Of a DNA stretch of 64,000 nt, positions 11,201 through 23,200 are shown in pieces. The translations under genes and the position numbers were made by a program. Source of the stretch: Micromussa lordhowensis (lineage: Eukaryota > Cnidaria > Anthozoa > Scleractinia > Lobophylliidae); assembly GCA_964020085.1 (NCBI GenBank), contig OZ026607.1, positions 17,194,622 to 17,258,621 on the forward strand, in the 5' to 3' direction. Below the pieces are notes generated by a model that saw only the letters and a program-made list of their open reading frames with translations, searched no databases and was not told the DNA's origin. Within the stretch, counting starts at the first letter, position 1. Each line of letters opens with the position of its first letter.

Positions 11201-14200
11201 GAAGAGTATAGAGGACGAATTCCGCCTCATGGTTTGATCAAGGTGAACTATTTCGTGGGATGGTAGGGTATGGAAAGTGAGAACTTCCCTTGTTCAACTA
11301 CGCCCCTCTTGTGATCGCCGTCGGCTTACTGTGAGTGATATGTCTGAAGACATTATTGATCGTCGCAGTTATACACACAACTGAAGCAGTTGTGACACTA
11401 AAGCCGGAAAAAAATTCAGGCCTGGGGCCCGTTTCTCGAAGATCCCGGAGAGTTTTCGCACCCGGAAAGCCGTAGAAAAATCTCGAAGCTTATGATTACA
11501 GAGCTGTTTTATTCACGTATACTTAATATATACAGGGGTTGTCTTCACAACAGAAGTTTCAGGTGTATACACTTCTCCGTTTTCAGACACAGATGAACTA
11601 AAAATGGCTTTACGGGCCCGAAAACGGTTCCGGGGCTTTCGAGAAACGGGCCCCTGAACGGGATTCGAACCCATGACCTCTGTGATACCGGTGCAGTGCT
11701 CTACCAACTGAGCTATCTGGGAGCTCGTCAGTATGTGAGTTCGTAATATACCCCTGAATGTTTTTTTCCAGTCTTTAATTTCACAACTGCTTAAGTTGTG
11801 TGTATAACTGCGATGATCAATAATGTCTTCGTATCTTTCACCGCTGTTCAAATATATAATCTTTCATATATTCATTTGTATAGTGATATGTCTATTTTGT
11901 TATGGGGTTTTCTCATCACGTTATTGTTTCATTTAAGATCAAAGATCCTGTGCAGTTGAGAGAGATGTATACAAAAAAGAGAAGATTTAAAGTTGATATT
12001 ATTTGTCTTCTTCCTTTGGAAACAATCTCCAGTTTAACATTTTGTGAGTATTACAGGCTTTATCATTCGCCACTGCGTTATATATAAAGTACTGAATAGC
12101 TTAAAGATACCAGTTTCTGTCTTAGATTTATCATGATCCCTCGGAATTTGTATTGCTTTTGTCACATCGTACCACCATGTTATGAAAAAATCTTTACATT
12201 TGGATGCTTACTCGGGAAGTGCTTTATGGTGTGTGGAGGAGATGGGGGAGGGTATACTGTATGTGGTAGTGTAGCTAGAAAATTGAACTTAAAACTGAAA
12301 CGCTATGGTTTATTTCTCCAGTTCCTTGTCATATCTCGCTGCTGCGTTTGTCCAGACTTCTTAAGTGGCACTCGGTGGAAACGTTTTTCTTTCTGAGCGA
12401 TTACAGAACCAGCCAACCCAATCGTCTCCGGGCTTTCAAACTCATTCTGTACCTGAGCGTAGCCATGCATTGGGTCGCTTGCCTGTATTATACTCTCTCT
12501 GAGTATGAAGGACTGGGAACCAATGATTGGGTGTACACTGAAACTGCGAAAGGAGGTGATCACTTTGCGAGGTCAGCATGGAATTATGAATTAAATAATA
12601 ACTACTCCCTTATTCTGTTTGGGACGTTGTACTAATCGCGTTCCCTTTGCCATGATGCGGTAGAGATCTTGGCATGATATTAATTTAAAGCAAACTGCAA
12701 CGGTAACGTTGTTTATACAGTGGACAGTGCATTCATTCTTTGTCAATGTGTACATGCGTACAATCAGATCTGACGTAGACAATGGAACTAAAAGGCAACA
12801 GACGAAAAGGGCCCATAACAACGGGACTCGAGCAACAGTGAGCAGCGACGCCATTTTGATGACGTCACCATACATAAACAGTTTTGGCTATTTCCCGGAC
12901 TGGTGGAACCCTGTTAATCCGGTCATCAACCGGCCACAAAATTCTGGCCGTATTTAAGGGGTTCTTTAGATACGAAAATGAGAATAAAGTGGATGTATTA
13001 ACGGGGTGGCCGTAAGGCGGGTTCCACGGTCAAGGCTCTGCTTGTACTTACGTTACACGCCAAGGTACATTTTGTGCAGTTGTCCGTTGTAAAAGCGAAA
13101 CGTTAACCTGATACCCGATATTCTCTATGTTCTCCATTTGAATATGAGTTGAAGTTAATTATATTGCGGCATCGTAAGATGAACTGCGTGCATTTATAAT
13201 TGAGTCCCGCCATATCGAGCTCTTAAGGGAAACGAAGAAGTAGTTCAAGATGTCGGGGGTTCGAGAAGACTGAAAAAGTATATCCAAGGGAAAGTGAGTT
13301 GAGTTCAAGATAGAGGGGAGTCCGAGATAGCCGAGTTTAAGATAGCGTGGTTCTACTGACTGTAGATCATCAAGAGATGCTTGCCTTGTAGTAAAAGCTA
13401 ATTCTCTAAAGGAACTACGTCACGGCTTGTGAATCTTGCGAAGTTTAGCCAAATTGTTTCAAGTACTTTAATTGTTTATTAATATGGTTTATGATGTTCT
13501 ATGTACATTCCGTTATTACCAGCACAATTAGCATTTTTTCCTGCTTATAAATGCAACTTCTAATGCTTTGTACATAAATTAACTGAAGATGACAGAAGTT
13601 TCTGTCGAAACATGTTTTTTAAACTTAAAAGTGTTGTCATTTTCCTTAAAGTTCTGACTTGTCTGCTAGTATCAAGATCGTCTATGATGTAAATTTTAAT
13701 ATATTTGTAGTTCTTTTTTTAAAACTTAAGTTAACTTAGGTTATTAGTTAGGTGTCCACTATCAGTAGAGGGGACTACTCCCCTCAGCTACATCCCTTTT
13801 GTAACACAATAATAAAGTTATTAGTATTATTAGTATTATTATTATTATTATTATTATTATTGTTGTCTCTTGGTGTATTTCTATCTTAGCAAACTATTAT
13901 TTTTAGGTTTCCTTCTATTTAAAGGTAATCTTATACGTGGCCAAAATAATTCAAAATACTGTGACTACGTATTTGTTGCCTTGACAAAACAAAACAGGTT
14001 AAGGTTAGTTTTTAATGCATTAATATTGACAAAAAAGAAAAGTGGCGCGAACATTTCTTTTGATCTGTAGTTCCTTGTCTTGTCCAACAGAAAATATGTG
14101 AAATCCTTCTACTGGTCTGTTCTCACCCTGATGACGATTGGTGAAACTCCAAGCCCCCAGACAAACCTGGTAAGTTAATGCAGTCTCGGACCCTTGTTGC

Positions 14201-17200
14201 TAAGCATCAAAATGAAACTGTGTTATGAACCATGTGACTTGATCACCCTGGCCTGAACAGTCTGGATCGTACGTTGTCAGAGAATGCGTTAGAATAGTGT
14301 CAACGGTCGTTAGCTACACCACTGGTTACGCCCATGTATTTTCCACAGCCTGATACAACCCTTATCTCCCATACATGAACACATCTCGTGCTTAAGTCTC
14401 TCCTTTGTCAGTAAAATTTAAGAGGTTAAGTCTGTATATGAGCCATGGGAAGAGTAAAATATTACAAACGTATGTGATTGCAAGCGGACAGCGAAACAAC
14501 ACGAAGGCGTTTGCCCGTCTACCAGCGTCATCAAAGACCAGACTGCCATAGCAAGATCACTTGGAGTCAAGCGTGTGTCCTTGCTAGACAAAAACTGTGA
14601 CGGTTTCATCTCCATGATATACACAACCTCGCAACCTCTCGTTTGCAGGCGATCATGTACTCCACTGCGCCACATCGACATCTGTTGTAAATTCAGTGAA
14701 ACATATTCATGATATTGCTTTTGACAAAAACGCCGGGTTGTTAAAACAGTAGGCTCATGTAAGAAGAGTCGCGGGAAAGTCCTGCGAGTCGATGGCTGGT
14801 TCCACCTTATCCTTCAAATAGGGAGTTTTAGCATTGACGACGGCGACGCCGAGAACGACGCCTTGTGAAAAAAGTATTCATATTTTACCCTCGAATGTCG
14901 CTACTGCGAAGATCTGTTCAGTTCGCCTATCGGTCTAAAATCCTGCTCAGGCTAAACATGTAATGACAGCGTTCAATTTCAAAGGAAGACACGAAAAATT
15001 AGCCATTGCGGTTCTCGCACTCCAGAATACGTAGAACTTGGTCATTTCACGTTGTTGTTTTGCAGAGGACGGCAAAGAACTGTACCAAGAATCAAAACGC
15101 ACGTGCACGGCCATTGTTTTGCTCATTAAACCTTTTGTTTGCTGACGTTCTCGTTGCCGTCGCCGTCGTGACTTACTAAAACTCTCTAAAAAGACGTTGC
15201 TGAGCTCGTTCAAGCGGGGGTGAATTGTTGTCTATCTGCTAATGTGTCTCATTCGTGCATTCGTGGATCTGTTTGGATGTCGGACAATGGCGTCATTCGT
15301 CACTCAATGGAGCATTCTCGTTCCCATAGCCCTTTTCTCATCTCTTAGCCGGCGGAGCCTTGGCACGAGAATCGAAGGGCTCTGGAGACATACGATTTTC
15401 CAGTCCTAGATTCTAGGACTTCCGGTCTTCATGTATGCAGTCGTGATGTTTCTATATAATGTATGAGACTGAAAATGGCGGCCGACGGGGCAGGATTCGA
15501 GGAATCTTTTTTCAGGCCTTAAATGGTATCAATCTATCGCTTAAATGGTATCAATCTATCGCCGTCAGAAAGAAGTGATAAAGAACACTGCCGTTTTAAA
15601 GAAAGACGCTAATTTTTTACCTGCTTTGGCAAGTCATTGATTTTTCTGTTATTGCCCTTTGTTTTTGACTCCCGACATGGATCGACTGAATCGTTTATTT
15701 TGGTTGTTTTGTCTTTATTTTTAAACCTCGTGATTCATGCTACAGTTTTAGAAATTCGGACTTTCTTTTACCCAGGTTTAACACAGTTTCATTTGGTAAG
15801 CATTCCCTTCGATACTTAGGTCCCATTTTATGGAGTAAGCTGGACAAAAATGACAAAACGTGTAAATCATTAAGTGAGTTTAGAAACCGAATGCGTAGCA
15901 AGGATCTAACATCTCTTATTGACGATGGATGCAAAGGATGTCCTCTGTGTGACAGTTGATTTTTTCATTGGAAAAATTTTAGCATTTTTGTATCTAGTTT
16001 TAGCATTATAACATTGAGTATTATAGTATTATAATTTTAGCATTTTAGGTGTCCCCTATTAGTAGAGGGCCTGTCCCTCGGCTAGCTTCCTCCAGACACG
16101 TAAATAAAGTTTCTATCTATCTATCTATGCTCTAACATCCTTCTAGCGATGCTTAAGTGTGAGAAGCTGTCTCTTCGACGTAAACAACAGGAAGCTTTAA
16201 TTATTTATAAAACATTGAATGAACTTGCTCCAGCCTACCTTTAATGTCTTTTCATTCAACGCCATGTTAATGATTACAACTTAAGAAATCTTGAAGGAAA
16301 ACTTTCGCTTCCCAAGCTAAATACTAATAACTTGAAACGAAGCTTTTGTTATAGCGGGACCTGTTTGTGGAATAACTTGCCCCAAGATTTAAAAAAGCGT
16401 TACTTCTATTGGGCAGTTTAAACGGGGAATTAAGAAGGTATCTGAAAAAGTTTGATTCAGACGCCGTGCTTCTGCCGTGCTTTTGTCGAACTTAATTCCT
16501 GAATTTAGTTCGGCACGGCAGTAGCACGACGTCTGAACTGGGCGTGAGATAGCGGACTCTCACGCGGCAATCATGTAAAACAGTTGTAATGAGTTTTAGT
16601 TTTTAACTTTTAGGTTAACTGATGATTCTCTGTGTCTAAATAAAGATTTTGCATTACATTACATCAGACCGTGAGGCAAAAGGATTTGCAGGTCAGCTGT
16701 CTAATGGTTCGGACTGAGCCACAAGGTTGAAATTAAAGATATCAAGCAATCAAAGTATCTAATAATTTATAGCCACCTGGAGGCAATTGATGGAAAATGT
16801 CTTGAGTTATTCCAATTTACTTCAGTTAAATATAGGGATTTGTAAGAGAACGAATTTTTCTCAGAAAATATGCTTTGGGGACAAAGAATGTAACAAATAA
16901 ATTTTGAACCTTTTTTGAAACAGTCAACGTGTCTTTCTGTAGGTGGCTTTTTGTGTACAAGAAATGTAATTTAGCTTCTTTATTTAGTCTTAGCTCTACA
17001 TTCTCTAATTAAGAGTGGAACTTTCTGATAAGGTTACAAATTATTACAGTGAGTGGTGGTATTGTTTGTGTGATCATCATTTCTAATCCTGTATGACTAA
17101 CTTTCAATCAGTAAAATTAGTCTGCAACAATTTGATTTACTAGTATCTACTTATGCAAAATGTGGAAATTTAATTGGCTGAGGTGAGCTGCTTCATGTTT

Positions 17201-20200
17201 ATCACTGATCACAAACTAATTATTGTGCAATCATTGTTATATCAGAAAACATTTGCATACCGGTACATTGTATTTACAGGAAGAGTTTTAGGCCTGCATA
17301 TTCCCAATTAGATATGCTAGGTGCCTGCAGTCACACTAACTGCAGCAGTATTTGAGCAAACAAAATACATCAACTTCCCTTGGAATGGTGGATCCAGAAA
17401 TCATTGTAGTGAATCCCAATGGCAGAACATTTTCTACACATGTTCAACACGAACACACACTGGTGATGACAAAGCAAAGTGCTGCTTCTTCCGTACACAG
17501 CAAAACTACAAGTTATGAGAAAGATGATGCCTCCTACAGTGATTGACATACTGTCATTGTAGACATTGTATATTGACAATATAATTGGAACATTTGACCT
17601 CAAAACAGTATCCCTTGGTTGAGGATCTTCTTAACTTTACCTGACTACTTGATTTGTATTATTACTAAAGAAAGAAGAAATAGTATTTGTTTTTGAAAAG
17701 TGAAAATGTCATTGCTTAGCCGGTGCCTATTTTGTAACACACATTGTATATTTTCAAATCCACTGTAAACTTTATCCATAACAATATTGTTTATTTTTCC
17801 TAAGCAACTATTTTTTTTAAAAACCCATGAAATGAAACAATCAAGTCATTTATTTTGTAAAAGCTCAAATTGCTCCAAATGTTTTATATGAGGCTAGAAG
17901 AAACAGATATAATTTTCTATCCTCAATGTTGGTAAAAAAGTCTCTTCATTTTGGGGGATTGATTGAGAGTCTCTCATGATTAATTGCCAGGCGGTTAACA
18001 CACAAACAGAACTATCTTTATGTCTCTTTTCAGTTGCACATATAACAGAGTTGAGAATTGTTAAATGTATATAGTTTTATACAGTGACAGATTGGTTTTG
18101 AAATTGATGGTTTCTAAAAACCAAATTTCACCTAAATCAATTATTTTATACCTGCCTGCAAAAGAAACACTTCCTAACTTTTTGCATCAGTATAGCTTAA
18201 ACATGGCGCTGTAGTGCAGTCGTGTTATTCTTGGAAGCACTTGGTCTAAACTGAGGGGACACATACGACCACTTTCGACACTTTCGTGGTTCACTCTTAT
18301 TCGCCTCACCGTATAGTAGAATGTTGACTCGACGAAGGTGATTCTACAACCTGTTGCAAGCCACAAAGAACGGAATTCTTTAATTTTCTTCACCTTTCTA
18401 TACAATGGTTCGCACAGCTTCGTTGTTAAACCATCGACAAACCACAATTTCTTATCCAGTTAAAAACTCGAGCACTTTTAAAATCTCCAGCTGTAAGTGT
18501 TTGCTTCTTATCTCGCCGAAAACATCAACCAACCAAAAAACCGATTTGCTACAACAGCGACAAGTGTTAAGTCGTGAATTTGACTGAAAATTGGGAGATT
18601 TTTCTCCCAAATCTTCCATGTCCTCCATTATTAAAGGCCGCTTGTCACAGCTGTGTCATGTTTTCGCGCCAGCAATCCGCACGAACATTTTGACTTCCGT
18701 TCAAGATTTCTTTGTTTTCAAACAGCCAATCAAAAAATTCGAATTAATTCGAAAATCGTATGTCTCCAGAGCCCTTCGATTCTCGTGCCAAGGCTCCGCC
18801 GGCTAAGAGATGAGAAAAGGGCTATGGGAACGAGAATGTCAATGGAGTTAACGTAGCGGGAGACTGGAACACAACTCGATGTAATTTCGAAAGACCACGT
18901 TCGGACATGTGAATGTTATTTAATTAATACAAAAACTCCATTCTCACCCTTTCATAAATCATTATCCGAGCTCATCGGCTTTGATTGTTGTTTATAACCA
19001 TCACAAAGACCCAAAATACCTTTGGAAGAGAATTTAACCATGGACATGGCCTCAAGCATAATTTTTCTGGCTACGGCCCTTGTCCTCCTGCGCTTCCACA
19101 AAACGCAGATATCTGCGTAACATACTTATTTTCTCTCCCTCTCCTTTTAGGAATACATCTTCACTGGCTGCATGTTTCTTCTTGGAATCTTTGTATTTGC
19201 TACTGTTGTAGGCAACGTTGGTGACGTCATCAGCAACATGAATGCTGCGAGAACAAATTTTCAGGCCAGGTTAGAAATTCAATATTTTGCATAGCAGATT
19301 GCATTTATTATTAATATATGAAGCGTTTTGTCTTTGTATATCAAATTTTCATTGTTCCTGCAGAGCCCTCTTGTTTTAATTAAATTTAAAAGTGAGAATA
19401 ACAAATGAATTGCATTCTGCAGAGGAAAGAGGGTACTTTTTGTATTGATCAGAACTTTCTCTCACTTTTGTCATTACGAGTTTAAACTAAGGTATATGTT
19501 GAGTTTTCCTTTTTTGGGGAAACGCATGTTTCAAACCCCACCACTGACAAAAAAAACCTCTGCGCAATCATTTAATGTAACGGTACATTGGTAGTTTCAA
19601 ATTGTAATGAACAGCCATTATATGAGACGCTTTTTAATTGTAGAATGGATTCAATCAAGCAATTTATGGAGCATCACAACGTACCATATGCGCTGCAGAC
19701 TCGAGTTAAAAGATGGGCTCACTACGCGTGGAGTAGGTGCGTCACGAGTGCTAGAGATGTTTCACTGTGTCTATGAAAAGATAACATTCGATAAAGCACT
19801 CGATCAAATGCTCCTTGTCAGGACTCGAAAATGCCACTCACTGCTCGCTAATGCGACCAAAAATCCATTGTTGCCGACCAGATATTGAGAAGTGGTCGTA
19901 TAAGCTTTATTGTACGTAAACTTAGAAAGATGTAGAAGATTGTGTACATCAGGAAAATACAGAAAAAAAATATCAGTGAAAGAAAACAATGGCGACCAAA
20001 ATTACGATCTGGCAACCAAATTTTGGGATTAGTCGCCAGTTGGCTCTTTAATTAAAAAAAGTTAATTTCGAGCCCTGCTAGTTTCCTCTTGTAAGAATAA
20101 AAATATTGATGAAATGGTAGAGCATTGTATACTTGTAAAATGATGTCAGCATTCAAAAAATGCTGCTCGGTAGCTTTCATTGAATAATAAGACATTAAGG

Positions 20201-23200
20201 CTTTATACACGGACTAAACGTTTGTGCAGCGTAATGAACATTACAACGTGAAAGAAATGCTCAGTCGCTTTTATTTGAATGGTCACACTAACAAGATGTC
20301 ATCCAGAAACTTTGAAGTTAGGAAAAGACAAAAAAAACAGAAACTGAAAGCACTGCTCAATGGCTTTCATGCAGCAGTCACATTCTAGTCTTTCGAAGAG
20401 CTTCAGAAAGTTAGATAACATGAAATAAAATCGGCATGAGGTTTTGACTCTTTCGAAGTGGGTGACTTAAATACGAAGCTGCTTCTACTGAGAAACATCA
20501 AGACTGCATGGTCATTCATGGTTCACAGGCTCTTGAAAATTGGTCGTTTTCGCCGGACAGATTTCTAGAAGTACTTAGGATTTTGTCCCTTTGTTTGAGA
20601 AATCAACATCCTTCCGTGTTGATGTTGTTTGTCAGAACACAAGCTCTGGAGGAAGGAACGTCTTTGGAGATGTTACCCGAGAGACTGAGGACTGAAATAG
20701 CTATTCATGTGCATCTGGACACATTACGAAAAGTATGTTTTTCTATATGACTGTTGATCTTTTCAATTAATTAACAATTATTGGACGAGGTTGAGGAAAA
20801 TATCGTGATTTGTCAGTGGCGAGCAGATTAATTATTTGCCGAAGACGACGGTTGAGGCAAATAGTTGATCAGCGAGACACTTTTATCATTCGATTGCCAA
20901 GTTTATTTTCAGATTTAAATCACTCTGACTGCTCAGACAAGTGATCTGCCATTTTTCACCCGAGAGCGTGGTTACAATTACATGCGAGCAGAATATTTCC
21001 AGCAAAACACATTCAGACGGTACCACGCGTGATCAGACCATTATTTGTAGGCAGTTATTTACAGGTCTAGTCACTTGGTGGGCTCTCGGCCAATGAAGAG
21101 AGAAAAAAAATGAAGCGAATGATGATAGCTATTAATAAACGGTAATTTGCACAGTTTTCAATCGATAGAGGCAAGTGATAAAGTTTGAAATAATCTGAAT
21201 AAAAGTTTAAACAACGCTCCTTGGATAACGTTGGGAAGATATTTTGTGTGAAGAAAGCTGGTAATACAATGGCCATTAAGCAGAGACAGACTTTTTCATC
21301 TTCGAAAAAAGATGCTAAAATGGTCTCTGTTGTCACCCGTAGCTTTTGTACTATGCTCGCGAGGTGAATGAAGTTGAATGTGAAAATGAGTACTCTTTAA
21401 AAGTGCTATCTCTGGGAATATCATCCCAATCATGATTTCATAAAGTGAAAAGCCCTGGGAACGATGTTGTACATTTATGAAATTTCTTATGGACGTAAAT
21501 CAAGTTTGTCCTTTTATACATGAAGTAACATCGTATTAAAGACTTTCTTCTTCATGTATACAAAGAACCGTAATCTATCCTTTCTTTATTAGGATATAGG
21601 TTGAATATTTCTACTAAGTGGATTTTAATTTTAGTTTTTAGGACTTGTATATGTTATTGTAAAGCGCATTTGATCATATGTCAGTGTATGTTATTTTTCG
21701 CTATAGAAATATTTAACATGATTATTATTATTATTATTGTTATTATTATTATTATTGTTATTTTTATTATTATTATTGTTATTATTATTATTATTATTAT
21801 TATTGTTGTTATTATTATTATTATTGTTATGTTACCATTCCGGTTTGGCGATTCAAGTGGCAACAGTCCTCTACATTCTGGAGGTTTAAAATTTCTAGCA
21901 GCTCTTTTGTCTCTGTACTTATAGGTCAAGATTTTCAAGGACTGTGAACAAGGGCTGCTATGTGAATTGGTTCTTAAGCTTCGTCCGCAAATATTCTCAC
22001 CAGGGGACTATATCTGCCGCTGTGGAGAAATAGGTAGAGACAGAGAACACTTCTTGTGTTGTGATATCAAGCACTAGTAGCAACCAGACCCTTTTGGAAA
22101 ATAATCTTGGACGGAATTACATTTATCATTATCAAGTCGAGATATATTTCGAGCGGTCGGAAGCATCTCGAGCGCCACATCTCATGCCTCTCACTAACTA
22201 CTTTCGGTCGTAAGCCGAGGAGACGGGTACGTGATTATTGTTACTGAGCAATGATGTAATATACTTTGGCAACTTTTCTCAACTAATGCTGCAACGGAAG
22301 TTAAAGCCTTCTGTCGCCCGGCTTGGCAAACTGGTTTTTGTTTCCTTGTGCCTTTTAGCAATTTTCACAATTACATGATAAAGGGCTTAAGATTTGTTTT
22401 GAAGTCAGGATCAGTCATAAGTGAGACACTTGTACTTAGGCTCAACAGTTCTTGATGTATTCGTAACCTTAACTCGTGTCTCGTTTTCTTAGGGCGGGAG
22501 ATGTACATCATCAACAATGGTAAAGTCGAGGTAAGTTGGTGAGATTTTCGCATCTTTCTGACCCTGTGAGTAATTGACAAAATACAAAGGTGCTCTAACT
22601 AACTTACGGAAAGTAATGTAAATAGTCTGTTATATTATAGTGTAAATCCACTGCAGTACAAGACGTTTAATAGTTTCTGTATTGTCAAGTGATATTTATA
22701 CTTTCCCCCTGGGACCTTAATTTCATTGTCACTACTATGTAACATTTTCAGGTGGTGATACCAGACTCGAACACCGGAGAAGAAGTTGTGGTGGCGTCTC
22801 TTTCAGAAGGAAACTATTTTGGAGAAATTAGCTTGCTAAGACTTGATGAAGGCAAAAACAGGTTAGAGCAAACTGACTTGAAAGATCCTTTGCCTAACTT
22901 GCATTAGGGACCTTAAGGTTACTATGCACCTTCAGACCGACCATTTTTTCGAAATTTTGATTTTTAGGTTAATGTATAGGTCTACGCATGAACTTTCATC
23001 CAAAAAAAAACATTCTCAAAAATATTAAATGATGGCGGAGAAAATACGGTTTTTCGTTTTTACCGGAAGTAAAACTTTCGTGTCTGATTGACAGGCTGTA
23101 GGAAACCTGTTGACGTATATGCAGTCAACCGTGACACTAAACACTAAGGGTTGATTGAAGATTACGCGGGAAAATTTCACCAGGAAGCCAACGGCAGTAA

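Noticed and set aside
11655..11727. tRNA gene on the minus strand
   Set aside because: A and B boxes are good, but the acceptor stem does not pair, base 33 is not T, and the anticodon stem has mismatches. It is the head of a SINE with a target duplication.
12303..12563. 86-codon frame on the minus strand
   Set aside because: Antisense shadow of the CNG S4-S5 exon.
21601..21938. Isoleucine-rich frames on both strands (107 and 85 codons)
   Set aside because: They are translations of the ATT microsatellite.
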